A DNA stretch of 64,000 nt from Hippophae tibetana (taxonomy: Eukaryota > Streptophyta > Magnoliopsida > Rosales > Elaeagnaceae), in contig CM072810.1 in NCBI GenBank assembly GCA_037013495.1, forward strand, positions 33,013,843 to 33,077,842. Direction: 5' to 3'. Positions 25,111 through 39,452 of the stretch are shown here, one piece after another; positions within the stretch are counted from its first letter, which is position 1, and each line of letters starts with the position of its first letter. The translations under genes were made by a program, and so were the position numbers. Below the pieces are notes generated by a model. That model was not told where the DNA came from. It worked only from the letters and a program-made list of their open reading frames with translations, and searched no databases.

Positions 25111-26877
25111 ATTCTTTCAAACAACATGAAATATTTTGCAGACCACCCATATAGGTATTTGAGCTAAAAAATAAATCTAGAACTACGAAGTTGACCAAAA
25201 ATTTGAACTCTATATCCAGCAAGAGGATGACACTTGGAACAAATTCTAATCATGTTTTTCAAACATTATCAACTAATCGTACAATTTGGGTGGACCTATA
25301 AGGAAAGGGAAGTAGATTGAGATATTCCTTACTAGCTTACTTTATCATTTTCAAGCAAAAGTTACCTTGCTTAAATACATGAAAAATCCTTGTGAACTTA
25401 CTGTTAAATGAATCACTTGGGCAAGTATTCGAACTGCATCACTTGTATCCAATATGTCAGCCATCCACTTATGAGGACACAAAGAACTTGGCTTTATAGA
25501 CATCAAGGATAGTGGTCTTAGCGAAGATCTTTTTGACACAGTTTTTAGGAATGATGACTCTAGTACCAATGAAGAGAAATGGGATCTACTTTCCCAGAGA
25601 GTTACTAAATTTCTTAGATAGAATTAACCCTTTTTAGGGGTTTTAGAAAAAAATAATCATAGCTCCAAAATGATTATTACAATGAATTTGGAGTTGTACT
25701 TCTTCCAAACAACATGAAATATTTTGCAGACCACTCATATAGGTATTTGAGCTAAAACATAAATCTAGAACTACGAAGTTGATTAAAAATTTTGAACTCT
25801 ATATCCAGCAAGAGGATGAAAATTGGAACAAATTCTAATCATGTTTTTCAAACATTATCAACTACTCGTACAATTTGGGTGGACCTATAAGGAAAGGGAA
25901 GTAGATTGAGAAATTCCTTACTAGCTTACCTTATCATTTTCAAGCAAAAGTTACCTTGCTTAAATACATGAAAAATCCATGTGAACTTACTTTTAAATGA
26001 ATCACTTGGGCAAGTATTCGAACTGCATCACTTGTATCCAATATGTCAGCCATCCACTCACGAGGACGGAAAGAACTTGGCTTTATAGACATCAAGGATA
26101 GTGGTCTTAGCCAAGATCTTTTTGACACAGTTTTTAGGAATGATGACTCTAATACCAATGAAGAGAAATGGGATCTACTTTCCCAGAGAGTTACTAAATT
26201 TCTTAGATAGAATTAACCCTTTTTAGAGGTTTTAGAAAAAAATAATCATAGCTCTAAAATGATTATTTCAATGAATTTGGAGTTGTACTTCATCCAAACA
26301 ACATGAAATATTTTGCAGACCACTCATATAGGTATTTGAGCTAAAAAATAATTCTAGAACTACGAAGTTGATTAAAAATTTTGAACTCTATATCCAGCAA
26401 GAGGATGAAACTTGGAACAAATTCTAATCATGTTTTTCAAACATTATCAACTACTCTTACAATTTGGGTGGACCTATAAGGAAAGGGAAGTAGATTGAGA
26501 AATTCCTTACTAGCTTACCTTATCATTTTCAAGCAAAAGTTACCTTGCTTAAATACATGAAAAATCCTTGTGACCTTACTGTTAAATGAATCACTTGGGC
26601 AAGTATTCGAACTGCATCACTTGTATCCAATATGTCAGCCATCCACTCACGAGGACGGAAAGAACATGGCTTTATAGACATCAAGGATAGTGGTCTTAGC
26701 GAAGATCTTTTTGACACAGTTTTTAGGAATGATGACTCTAATACCAATGAATAGAAATGGGATCAACTTTCCTAGAGATTTACTAAATTTCTTAGATAAA
26801 ATTAGCCCTTTTTTAGGGGTTTTAGAAAAAAAATAATCCGAGCTCTAAAATGATTATTTCAATGAATTTAGAGTTGT
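25111..26877. repeat. 3-monomer tandem duplication, copy 2 (second site)
   Basis: Second ABB trimer (25325 A2, 25914 B, 26503 B). It carries private changes such as cttacttttaaatg near 25,988 and cttcatccaaac near 26,290. The match to copy 1 ends near 26.87 kb, where gtacttcttcc replaces gtaattctttc. Confidence 0.84.
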
Positions 26878-29244
26878 ACTTCTTCCAAACAACATGAAAT
26901 ATTTTGTAGACCACCCATATAGGTATTTGAGCTAAATAATAAATCTAGAACTACGAAGTTGACCAAAAATTTGAACTCTATATCCAGCAAGAGGATGAAA
27001 CTTGGAACAAATTCTAATCATGTTTTTCAAACATTATCAACTACTCGTACAATTTGGGTGGACCTATCTGGAAAGGGAAAGAGATTGAGAAATTCCTTAC
27101 TAGCTTACCTTATCATTTTCAAGCAAAAGTTACCTTGCTTAAATACATAAAAATTCCTTGTGAACTTATTGTTAAATGAATAACTTGGGCAAGTATTCGA
27201 ACTGCATCACTTGTATCCAATATGTTAGCCATCCACTTTCGAGGATGGAAAGAGCTTGGCTTTGTAGACATCAAGGATAGTGGTCTTAGCGAAGATCTTT
27301 TTGACACAGTTTTTAGGAATCATGACTCTTATACCAATGAATAGAAATGGGATCTACTTTCCCAGAGAGTTACTAAATTTCTTAGATAGAATTAGCCCTT
27401 TTTTAGGGGTTTTAGAAAAAAATAATCCGAGCTCTAAAATGATTATTTCAATGAATTTAGAGTTGTACTTCTTTCAAACAACATGAAATATTTTGCAGAC
27501 CACCCATATAGGTATTTGAGCTAAAAAATAAATCTAGAACTACGAAGTTGACCAAAAATTTGAACTCTATATCCAGCAAGAGGATGACACTTGGAACAAA
27601 TTCTAATCATGTTTTTCAAACATTATCAACTAATCGTACAATTTGGGTGGACCTATAAGGAAAGGGAAGTAGATTGAGAAATTCCTTACTAGCTTACTTT
27701 ATCATTTTCAAGCAAAAGTTACCTTGCTTAAATACATGAAAAATCCTTGTGAACTTACTGTTAAATGAATCACTTGGGCAAGTATTCGAACTACATCACT
27801 TGTATCCAATATGTCAGCCATCCATTTATGAGGACACAAAGAACTTGGCTTTATAGACATCAAGGATAGTGGTCTTACCGAAGATCTTTTTGACACAGTT
27901 TTTAGGAATGATGACTCTAGTACCAATGAAGAGAAATGGGATCTACTTTTCCAGAGAGTTACTAAATTTCTTAGATAGAATTAACCCTTTTTAGGGGTTT
28001 TAGAAAAAAATAATCATAGCTCCAAAATGATTATTTCAATGAATTTGGAGTTGTACTTCTTCCAAACAACATGAAATATTTTGCAGACCACTCATATAGG
28101 TATTTGAGCTAAAAACTAAATCTAGAACTACCAAGTTGACCAAAAATTTGAACTCTATATCCAGCAAGAGGATGAAACTTGGAACAAATTTTAATCATGT
28201 TTTTCAAACATTATCAACAACTTGTACAATTTGGGTGGACCTATCTGGAAAGGGAAAGAGATTTAGAAATTCCTTACTAGCTTACCTTATCATTTTCAAG
28301 CAAAAGTTACCTTGCTTAAATACATAAAAATTCCTTGTGAACTTATTGTTAAATGAATAACTTGGGCAACTATTCGAACTGCATCACTTGTATCCAATAT
28401 GTTAGCCATCCACTTTCGAGGATGGAAAGAGCTTGGCTTTGTAGACATCAAGGATAGTGGTCTTAGCGAAGATCTTTTTGACACAATTGTTAGAAATGAT
28501 GACTGTAATACCAATGAAGAGAAATGGGATCTACTTTCCCAGAGAGTTACTAAATTTCTTAGATAGAATTAACCCTTTTTAGGGGTTTTAGAAAAAAATA
28601 ATCCGAGCTCCAAAATGATTATTTCAATGAATTTAGAGTTGTACTTATTCCAAACAACATGAAATATTTTGCAGACCACTCATATAGGTATTTGAGCTAA
28701 AAAATAAATCTAGAACTACGAAGTTGACCAAAAATTTGAACTCTATATCCAGCAAGAGGATGAAACTTGGAACAAATTCTAATCATGTTTTTCAAACATT
28801 ATCAACTACTCGTACAATTTGGGTGGACCTATAAGGAAAGGGAAGTAGATTGAGAAATTCCTTACTAGCTTACTTTATCATTTTCAAGCAAAAGTTACCT
28901 TGCTTAAATACATGAAAAATCCTTGTGAACTTACTGTTAAATGAATCACTTGGGCAAGTATTCGAACTACATCACTTGTATCCAATATGTCAGCCATCCA
29001 CTTATGAGGACACAAAGAACTTGGCTTTATAGACATCAAGGATAGTGGTCTTAGCGAAGATCTTTTTGACACAGTTTTTAGGAATGATGACTCTAGTACC
29101 AATGAAGAGAAATGGGATCTACTTTCCCAGAGAGTTACTAAATTTCTTAGATAGAATTAACCCTTTTTAGGGGTTTTAGAAAAAAATAATCATAGCTCCA
29201 AAATGATTATTTCAATGAATTTGGAGTTGTACTTCGTCCAAACA

Positions 29245-31030
29245 ACATGAAATATTTTGCAGACCACTCATATAGGTATTTGAGCTAAAAAATAAATCTA
29301 GAACTACGAAGTTGATTAAAAATTTTGAACTCTATATCCAGCAAGAGAATGAAACTTGGAACAAATTCTAATCATGTTTTTCAAACATTATCAACTACTC
29401 GTACAATTTGGGTGGACCTATAAGGAAAGGGAAGTAGATTGAGAAATTCCTTACTAGCTTACCTTATCATTTTCAAGCAAAAGTTACCTTGCTTAAATAC
29501 ATGAAAAATCCATGTGAACTTACTGTTAAATGAATCACTTGGGCAAGTATTCGAACTGCATCACTTGTATCCAATATGTCAGCCATCCACTCACGAGGAC
29601 GGAAAGAACTTGGCTTTATAGACATCAAGGATAGTGGTCTTAGCGAAGATCTTTTTGACACAGTTTTTAGGAATGATGACTCTAATACCAATGAATAGAA
29701 ATGGGATCTACTTTCCTAGAGATTTACTAAATTTCTTAGATAGAATTAGCCCTTTTTTAGGGGTTTTAGAAAAAAATAATCTGAGCTCTAAAATGATTAT
29801 TTCAATGAATTTAGAGTTGTACTTCTTCCAAACAGCATGAAATATTTTGCAGACCACACATATAGGTATTTGAGCTAAAAAATAAATCTAGAACTACGAA
29901 GTTGACCAAAAATTTAAACTCTATATCCAGCAAGAGGATGAAACTTGGAACAAATTCTAATCATTTTTTTCAAACATTATCAACAAGTCGTACAATTTGG
30001 GTGGACCTATCGGGAAAGGGAAAGAGATTAAGAAATTCCTTACTAGCTTACCTTATCATTTTCAAGCAAAAGTCACCTTGCTTAAATACATAAAAATTCC
30101 TTGTGAACTTATTGTTAAATGAATAACTTGGGCAACTATTCGAACTGCATCACTTGTATCCAATATGTTAGCCATCCACTTTCGAGGATGGAAAGAGCTT
30201 GGCTTTGTAGACATCAAGGATAGTGGTCTTAGCGAAGATCTTTTTGACACAGTTTTTAGGAATGATGACTCTAATACCAATGAAGAGAAATGGGATCTAC
30301 TTTCCCAGAGAGTTACTAAATTTCTTAGATAGAATTAACCCTTTTTAGGGGTTTAGAAAAAAATAATCATATCTCCAAAATGATTATTTCAATGAATTTG
30401 GAGTTGTACTTCTTCCAAATAACATGAAATATTTTGCAGACCACTCATATAGGTATTTGAGCTAAAAAATAAATCTAGAACTACGAAGTTGATTAAAAAT
30501 TTTGAACTCTATATCCAGCAAGAGGATGAAACTTGGAACAAATTCTAATCATGTTTTTCAAACATTATCAACTACTCGTACAATTTGAGTGGACCTATAA
30601 GGAAAGGGAAGTAGATTGAGAAATTCCTTACTAGCTTACTTTATCATTTTCAAGCAAAAGTTACCTTGCTTAAATACATGAAAAATCCTTGTGAACTTAC
30701 TGTTAAATGAATTACTTGGGCAAGTATTCGAACTGCATCACTTGTATCCAATATGTCAGCCATCCACTTATGAGGACACAAAGAACTTGGCTTTATAGAC
30801 ATCAAGCATAGTGGTCTTAGCCAAGATCTTTTTGACACAGTTTTTAGGAATGATGACACTAGTACCAATGAAGTGAAATGGGATCTACTTTCCCAGAGAG
30901 TTACTAAATTTCTTAGATAGAATTAACCCTTTTTAGGGGTTTTAGAAAAAAATAATCATAGCTCCAAAATGATAATTTCAATGAATTTGGAGTTGTACTT
31001 CTTCCAAACAACATGAAATATTTTGCAGAC
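29245..31030. repeat. Block repeated at 2353 bp (4-monomer offset), copy 1
   Basis: The B-C-A2 run at 29447-31211 matches 31800-33564 at +2353 bp. Markers: gcaagagaatgaaac at 29,341 and 31,694, aatctgagctct, aaatttaaactc, tatcgggaaagg and aatgataatttc (30,968 and 33,321). The left limit is near cttcgtccaaac (29,233), which does not match cttcttccaaat (31,586). Confidence 0.82.
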
Positions 31031-31599
31031 CACTCATATAGGTATTTGAGCTAAAAATAAATCTAGAACTACGAAGTTGATTAAAAATTTTGAACTCTAT
31101 ATCCAGCAAGAGGATGAAACTTGGAACAAATTCTAATCATGTTTTTCAAATATTATCAACAACTCGTACAATTTGGGTGGACCTATATGGAAAGGGAAAG
31201 AGATTGAGAAATTCCTTACTAGCTTACCTTATCATTTTCAAGCAAAAGTCACCTTGCTTAAATACATAAAAATTCCTTGTGAACTTATTGTTAAATGAAT
31301 AACTTGGGCAACTATTCGAACTGCATCACTTGTATCCAATATGTTAGCCATCCACTTTCGAGGATGGAAAGAGCTTGGCTTTGTAGACATCAAGGATAGT
31401 GGTCTTAGCGAAGATCTTTTTGACACAGTTTTTAGGAATGATGACTCTAATACCAATGAAGAGAAATGGGATCTACTTTCCCAGAGAGTTACTAAATTTC
31501 TTAGATAGAATTAACCCTTTTTAGGGGTTTAGAAAAAAATAATCATAGCTCCAAAATGATTATTTCAATGAATTTGGAGTTGTACTTCTTCCAAATAAC

Positions 31600-33385
31600 A
31601 TGAAATATTTTGCAGACCACTCATATAGGTATTTGAGCTAAAAAATAAATCTAGAACTACGAAGTTGATTAAAAATTTTGAACTCTATATCCAGCAAGAG
31701 AATGAAACTTGGAACAAATTCTAATCATGTTTTTCAAACATTATCAACTACTCGTACAATTTGGGTGGACCTATAAGGAAAGGGAAGTAGATTGAGAAAT
31801 TCCTTACTAGCTTACCTTATCATTTTCAAGCAAAAGTTACCTTGCTTAAATACATGAAAAATCCATGTGAACTTACTGTTAAATGAATCACTTGGGCAAG
31901 TATTCGAACTGCATCACTTGTATCCAATATGTCAGCCATCCACTCACGAGGACGGAAAGAACTTGGCTTTATAGACATCAAGGATAGTGGTCTTAGCGAA
32001 GATCTTTTTGACACAGTTTTTAGGAATGATGACTCTAATACCAATGAATAGAAATGGGATCTACTTTCCTAGAGATTTACTAAATTTCTTAGATAGAATT
32101 AGCCCTTTTTTAGGGGTTTTAGAAAAAAATAATCTGAGCTCTAAAATGATTATTTCAATGAATTTAGAGTTGTACTTCTTCCAAACAGCATGAAATATTT
32201 TGCAGACCACACATATAGGTATTTGAGCTAAAAAATAAATCTAGAACTACGAAGTTGACCAAAAATTTAAACTCTATATCCAGCAAGAGGATGAAACTTG
32301 GAACAAATTCTAATCATTTTTTTCAAACATTATCAACAAGTCGTACAATTTGGGTGGACCTATCGGGAAAGGGAAAGAGATTAAGAAATTCCTTACTAGC
32401 TTACCTTATCATTTTCAAGCAAAAGTCACCTTGCTTAAATACATAAAAATTCCTTGTGAACTTATTGTTAAATGAATAACTTGGGCAACTATTCGAACTG
32501 CATCACTTGTATCCAATATGTTAGCCATCCACTTTCGAGGATGGAAAGAGCTTGGCTTTGTAGACATCAAGGATAGTGGTCTTAGCGAAGATCTTTTTGA
32601 CACAGTTTTTAGGAATGATGACTCTAATACCAATGAAGAGAAATGGGATCTACTTTCCCAGAGAGTTACTAAATTTCTTAGATAGAATTAACCCTTTTTA
32701 GGGGTTTAGAAAAAAATAATCATAGCTCCAAAATGATTATTTCAATGAATTTGGAGTTGTACTTCTTCCAAATAACATGAAATATTTTGCAGACCACTCA
32801 TATAGGTATTTGAGCTAAAAAATAAATCTAGAACTACGAAGTTGATTAAAAATTTTGAACTCTATATCCAGCAAGAGGATGAAACTTGGAACAAATTCTA
32901 ATCATGTTTTTCAAACATTATCAACTACTCGTACAATTTGGGTGGACCTATAAGGAAAGGGAAGTAGATTGAGAAATTCCTTACTAGCTTACTTTATCAT
33001 TTTCAAGCAAAAGTTACCTTGCTTAAATACATGAAAAATCCTTGTGAACTTACTGTTAAATGAATTACTTGGGCAAGTATTCGAACTGCATCACTTGTAT
33101 CCAATATGTCAGCCATCCACTTATGAGGACACAAAGAACTTGGCTTTATAGACATCAAGGATAGTGGTCTTAGCCAAGATCTTTTTGACACAGTTTTTAG
33201 GAATGATGACACTAGTACCAATGAAGAGAAATGGGATCTACTTTCCCAGAGAGTTACTAAATTTCTTAGATAGAATTAACCCTTTTTAGGGGTTTTAGAA
33301 AAAAATAATCATAGCTCCAAAATGATAATTTCAATGAATTTGGAGTTGTACTTCTTCCAAACAACATGAAATATTTTGCAGACCA
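31600..33385. repeat. Block repeated at 2353 bp (4-monomer offset), copy 2
   Basis: Second copy of the B-C-A2 run. It ends where gaccacacatatag (33,379) replaces gaccactcatatag (31,027). One further C monomer (31212) lies between the copies. It resembles the C copy at 30036 at +1176 bp, so the region records more than one exchange. Confidence 0.8.
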
Positions 33386-34154
33386 CACATATAGGTATTT
33401 GAGCTAAAAAATAAATCTAGAACTACGAAGTTGACCAAAAATTTAAACTCTATATCCAGCAAGAGGATGAAACTTGGAACAAATTCTAATCATTTTTTTC
33501 AAACATTATCAACAAGTCGTACAATTTGGGTGGACCTATCGGGAAAGGGAAAGAGATTAAGAAATTCCTTACTAGCTTACCTTATCATTTTCAAGCAAAA
33601 GTTACCTTGCTTAAATACATGAAAAATCCATGTGAACTTACTGTTAAATGAATCACTTGGGCAAGTATTCGAACTGCATCACTTGTATCCAATATGTCAG
33701 CCATCCACTCACGAGGACGGAAAGAACTTGGCTTTATAGACATCAAGGATAGTGGTCTTAGCGAAGATCTTTTTGACACAGTTTTTAGGAATGATGACTC
33801 TAATACCAATGAATAGAAATGGGATCTACTTTCCTAGAGATTTACTAAATTTCTTAGATAGAATTAGCCCTTTTTTAGGGGTTTTAGAACAAAATAATCA
33901 TAGCTCCAAAATGATTATTTCAATGAATTTGGAGTTGTACTTCTTCCAAACAACATGAAATATTTTGCAGACCACTCATATAGGTATTTGAGCTAAAAAA
34001 TAAATCTAGAACTACGAAGTTGATTAAAAATTTTGAACTCTATATCCAGCAAGAGGATGAAACTTGGAACAAATTCTAATCATGTTTTTCAAACATTATC
34101 AACTACTCTTACAATTTGGGTGGACCTATAAGGAAAGGGAAGTAGATTGAGAAA

Positions 34155-37100
34155 TTCCTTACTAGCTTACCTTATCATTTTCAAGCAAAAGTTACCTTGC
34201 TTAAATACATGAAAAATCCTTGTGACCTTACTGTTAAATGAATCACTTGGGCAAGTATTCGAACTGCATCACTTGTATCCAATATGTCAGCCATCCACTC
34301 ACGAGGACGGAAAGAACTTGGCTTTATAGACATCAAGGAAAGTGGTCTTAGCGAATATCTTTTTGACACAGTTTTTAGGAATGATGACTCTAATACCAAT
34401 GAATAGAAATGGGATCTACTTTCCTAGAGATTTACTAAATTTCTTAGATAAAATTAGCCCTTTTTTAGGGGTTTTAGAAAAAAATAATCCGAGCTCTAAA
34501 ATGATTATTTTAATGAATTTAGAGTTGTACTTCTTCCAAACAACATGAAATATTTTGCAAACCACCCATATAGGTATTTGAGCTAAATAATAAATCTAGA
34601 ACTACGAAGTTGACCAAAAATTTGAACTCTATATCCAGCAAGAGGATGAAACTTGAAACAAATTCTAATCATGTTTTTCAAACATTATCAACTACTCGTA
34701 CAATTTGGGTGGACCTATCTGGAAAGGGAAAGAGATTGAGAAATTCTTTACTAGCTTACCTTATCATTTTCAAGCAAAAGTTACCTTGCTTAAATACATA
34801 AAAATTCCTTGTGAACTTATTGTTAAATGAATAACTTGGGCAAGTATTCGAACTGCATCACTTGTATCCAATATGTTAGCCATCCACTTTCGAGGATGGA
34901 AAGAGCTTGGCTTTGTAGACATCAAGGATAGTGGTCTTAGCGAAGATCTTTTTGACACAGTTTTTAGGAATCATGACTCTAATACCAATGAATAGAAATG
35001 GGATCTACTTTCCCAGAGAGTTACTAAATTTCTTAGATAGAATTAGCCCTTTTTTAGGGGTTTTAGAAAAAAGTAATCCGAGCTCTAAAATGATTATTTC
35101 AATGAATTTAGAGTTGTACTTCTTTCAAACAACATGAAATATTTTGCAGACCACCCATATAGGTATTTGATCTAAAAAATAAATCTAGAACTACGAAGTT
35201 GACCAAAAATTTGAACTCTATATCCAGCAAGAGGATGAAACTTGGAACAAATTCTAATCATGTTTTTCAAACATTATAAACTACTCGTACAATTTGGGTG
35301 GACCTATCTGGAAAGGGAAAGAGATTAAGAAATTCCTTACTAGCTTACCTTATCATTTTCAAGCAAAAGTCACCTTGCTTAAATACATAAAAATTCCTTG
35401 TGAACTTATTGTTAAATGAATAACTTGGGCAACTATTCGAACTGCATCACTTGTATCCAATATGTTAGCCATCCACTTTCGAGGATGGAAAGAGCTTGGC
35501 TTTGTAGACATCAAGGATAGTGGTCTTAGCGAAGATCTTTTTGACACAGTTTTTAGGAATGATGACTCTAATACCAATGAAGAGAAATGGGATCTACTTT
35601 CCCAGAGAGTTACTAAATTTCTTAGATAGAATTAACCCTTTTTAGGGGTTTAGAAAAAAATAATCATAGCTCCAAAATGATTATTTCAATGAATTTGTAG
35701 TTGTACTTCTTCCAAATAACATGAAATATTTTGCAGACCACTCATATAGGTATTTGAGCTAAAAAATAAATCTAGAACTACGAAGTTGATTAAAAATTTT
35801 GAACTCTATATCCAGCAAGAGGATGAAACTTGGAACAAATTCTAATCATGTTTTTCAAACATTATCAACTACTCGTACAATTTGGGTGGACCTATAAGGA
35901 AAGGGAAGTAGATTGAGAAATTCCTTACTAGCTTACTTTATCATTTTCAAGCAAAAGTTACCTTGCTTAAATACATGAAAAATCCTTGTGAACTTACTGT
36001 TAAATGAATTTCTTGGGCAAGTATTCGAACTGCATCACTTGTATCCAATATGTCAGCCATCCACTTATGAGGACACAAAGAACTTGGCTTTATAGACATC
36101 AAGGATAGTTGTCTTAGCCAAGATCTTTTTGACACAGTTTTTAGGAATGATGACTCTAATACCAATGAAGAGAAATGGGATCTACTTTCCCAGAGAGTTA
36201 CTAAATTTCTTAGATAGAATTAACCCTTTTTAGAGGTTTTAGAAAAAATAATCATAGCTCCAAAATGATTATTTCAATGAATTTGGAGTTGTACTTCTTC
36301 CAAACAACATGAAATATTTTGCAGACCACTCATATAGGTATTTGAGCTAAAAAATAAATCTAGAACTACGAAGTTGATTAAAAATTTTGAACTCTATATC
36401 CAGCAAGAGGATGAAACTTGGAACAAATTCTAATCATGTTTTTCAAACATTATCAACTACTCTTACAATTTGGGTGGACCTATAAGGAAAGGGAAGTAGA
36501 TTGAGAAATTCCTTACTAGCTTACCTTATCATTTTCAAGCAAAAGTTACCTTGCTTAAATACATGAAAAATCCTTGTGACCTTACTGTTAAATGAATCAC
36601 TTGGGCAAGTATTCGAACTGCATCACTTGTATCCAATATGTCAGCCATCCACTTATGAGGACACAAAGAACTTGGCTTTATAGACATCAAGGATAGTGGT
36701 CTTAGCCAAGATCTTTTTGACACAGTTTTTAGGAATGATGACTCTAATACCAATGAAGAGAAATGGGATCTACTTTCCCAGAGAGTTACTAAATTTCTTA
36801 GATAGAATTAACCCTTTTTAGAGGTTTTAGAAAAAAATAATCATAGCTCCAAAATGATTATTTCAATGAATTTGGAGTTGTACTTCTTCCAAACAACATG
36901 AAATATTTTGCAGACCACTCATATAGGTATTTGAGCTAAAAAATAAATCTAGAACTACGAAGTTGATTAAAAATTTTGAACTCTATATCCAGCAAGAGGA
37001 TGAAACTTGGAACAAATTCTAATCATGTTTTTCAAACATTATCAACTACTCGTACAATTTGGGTGGACCTATAAGGAAAGGGAAGTAGATTGAGAAATTC

Positions 37101-38275
37101 CTGACTAGCTTACTTTATCATTTTCAAGCAAAAGTTACCTTGCTTAAATACATGAAAAATCCATGTGAACTTACTTTTAAATGAATTACTTGGGCAAGTA
37201 TTCGAACTGCATCACTTGTATCCAATATGTCAGCCATCCACTTATGAGGACACAAAGAACTTGGCTTTATAGACATCCAGGATAGTTGTCTTAGCCAAGA
37301 TCTTTTTGACACAGTTTTTAGGAATGATGACTCTAATACCAATGAAGAGAAATGGGATCTACTTTCCCACAGAGTTACTAAATTTCTTAGATAGAATTAA
37401 CCCTTTTTAGAGGTTTTAGAAAAAAATAATCATAGCTCCAAAATGATTATTTCAATGAATTTGGAGTTGTACTTCTTCCAAACAACATGAAATATTTTGC
37501 AGACCACTCATATAGGTATTTGAGCTAAAAAATAAATCTAGAACTACGAAGTTGATTAAAAATTTTGAACTCTATATCCAGCAAGAGGATGAAACTTGGA
37601 ACAAATTCTAATCATGTTTTTCAAACATTATCAACTACTCTTACAATTTGGGTGGACCTATAAGGAAAGGGAAGTAGATTGAGAAATTCCTTACTAGCTT
37701 ACCTTATCATTTTCAAGCAAAAGTTACCTTGCTTAAATACATGAAAAATCCTTGTCACCTTACTGTTAAATGAATCACTTGGGCAAGTATTCGAACTGCA
37801 TCACTTGTATCCAATATGTCAGCCATCCACTCACGAGGACGGAAAGAACTTGGCTTTATAGACATCAAGGAAAGTGGTCTTAGCGAAGATCTTTTTGACA
37901 CAGTTTTTAGGAATGATGACTCTAATACCAATGAATAGAAATGGGATCTACTTTCCTAGAGATTTACTAAATTTCTTAGATAAAATTAGCCCTTTTTTAG
38001 GGGTTTTAGAAAAAAATAATCCGAGCTCTAAAATGATTATTTTAATGAATTTAGAGTTGTACTTCTTCCAAACAACATGAAATATTTTGCAGACCACCCA
38101 TATAGGTATTTGAGCTAAATAATAAATCTAGAACTACGAAGTTGACCAAAAATTTGAACTCTATATCCAGCAAGAGGATGAAACTTGGAACAAATTCTAA
38201 TCATGTTTTCCAAACATTATCAACTACTCGTACAATTTGGGTGGACCTATCTGGAAAGGGAAAGAGATTAAGAAA
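34155..38275. repeat. Array segment 7: monomers 59-65
   Basis: Monomer starts and classes: 34155 B, 34744 C, 35333 C, 35921 A2, 36509 A2, 37098 A2, 37687 B. The order BCCAA previews the pentamer repeated in the next segment. Three A2 copies in a row (35921, 36509, 37098) suggest one extra single-monomer duplication. Two of them share gatagttgtctt in place of gatagtggtctt. Confidence 0.88.
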
Positions 38276-39452
38276 TTCCTTACTAGCTTACCTTATCATT
38301 TTCAAGCAAAAGTCACCTTGCTTAAATACATAAAAATTCCTTGTGAACTTATTGTTAAATGAATAACTTGGGCAACTATTCGAACTGCATCACTTGTATC
38401 CAATATCTTAGCCATCCACTTTCGAGGATGGAAAGAGCTTGGCTTTGTAGACATCAAGGATAGTGGTCTTAGCGAAGATCTTTTTGACACAGTTTTTAGG
38501 AATGATGACTCTAATACCAATGAAGAGAAATGGGATCTACTTTCCCAGAGAGTTACTAAATTTCTTAGATAGAATTAACCCTTTTTAGGGGTTTAGAAAA
38601 AAATAATCATAGCTCCAAAATGATTATTTCAATGAATTTGGAGTTGTACTTCTTCCAAATAACATGAAATATTTTGCAGACCACTCATATAGGTATTTGA
38701 GCTAAAAAATAAATCTAGAACTACGAAGTTGATTAAAAATTTTGAACTCTATATCCAGCAAGAGGATGAAACTTGGAACAAATTCTAATCATGTTTTTCA
38801 AACATTATCAACTACTCGTACAATTTGGGTGGACCTATAAGGAAAGGGAAGTAGATTGAGAAATTCCTTACTAGCTTACTTTATCATTTTCAAGCAAAAG
38901 TTACCTTGCTTAAATAGATGAAAAATCCTTGTGAACTTACTGTTAAATGAATTACTTGGGCAAGTATTCGAACTGCATCACTTGTATCCAATATGTCAGC
39001 CATCCACTTATGAGGACACAAAGAAATTGCCTTTATAGACATCAAGGATAGTTGTCTTAGCCAAGATCTTTTTGACACAGTTTTTAGGAATGATGACTCT
39101 AATACCAATGAAGAGAAATGGGATCTACTTTCCCAGAGAGTTACTAAATTTCTTAGATAGAATTAACCCTTTTTAGAGGTTTTAGAAAAAAATAATCATA
39201 GCTCCAAAATGATTATTTCAATGAATTTGGAGTTGTACTTCTTCCAAACAACATGAAATATTTTGCAGACCACTCATATAGGTATTTGAGCTAAAAAATA
39301 AATCTAGAACTACGAAGTTGATTAAAAATTTTGAACTCTATATCCAGCAAGAGGATGAAACTTGGAACAAATTCTAATCATGTTTTTCGAACATTATCAA
39401 CTACTCTTACAATTTGGGTGGACCTATAAGGAAAGGGAAGTAGATTGAGAAA

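Larger units (their letters stand above)
22969..28857. repeat. Array segment 5: monomers 40-49
   Basis: Monomer starts and classes: 22969 C, 23558 A2, 24147 B, 24736 B, 25325 A2, 25914 B, 26503 B, 27093 C, 27682 A2, 28270 C (rare variant). The string ABB is doubled. The 23558 copy has a damaged diagnostic block (catctaattatgagg). The 28270 copy is the rare C form with acaattgttagaaatg. Confidence 0.9.
28858..34154. repeat. Array segment 6: monomers 50-58, tetramer-scale duplication
   Basis: Monomer starts and classes: 28858 A2, 29447 B, 30036 C, 30624 A2, 31212 C, 31800 B, 32389 C, 32977 A2, 33565 B. The C copies have ggggtttagaaa (one T fewer). Many tails have private changes: aaatttaaactc, atcattttttt, caacaagtcg, tatcgggaaagg and attaagaaatt. 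Confidence 0.9.
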
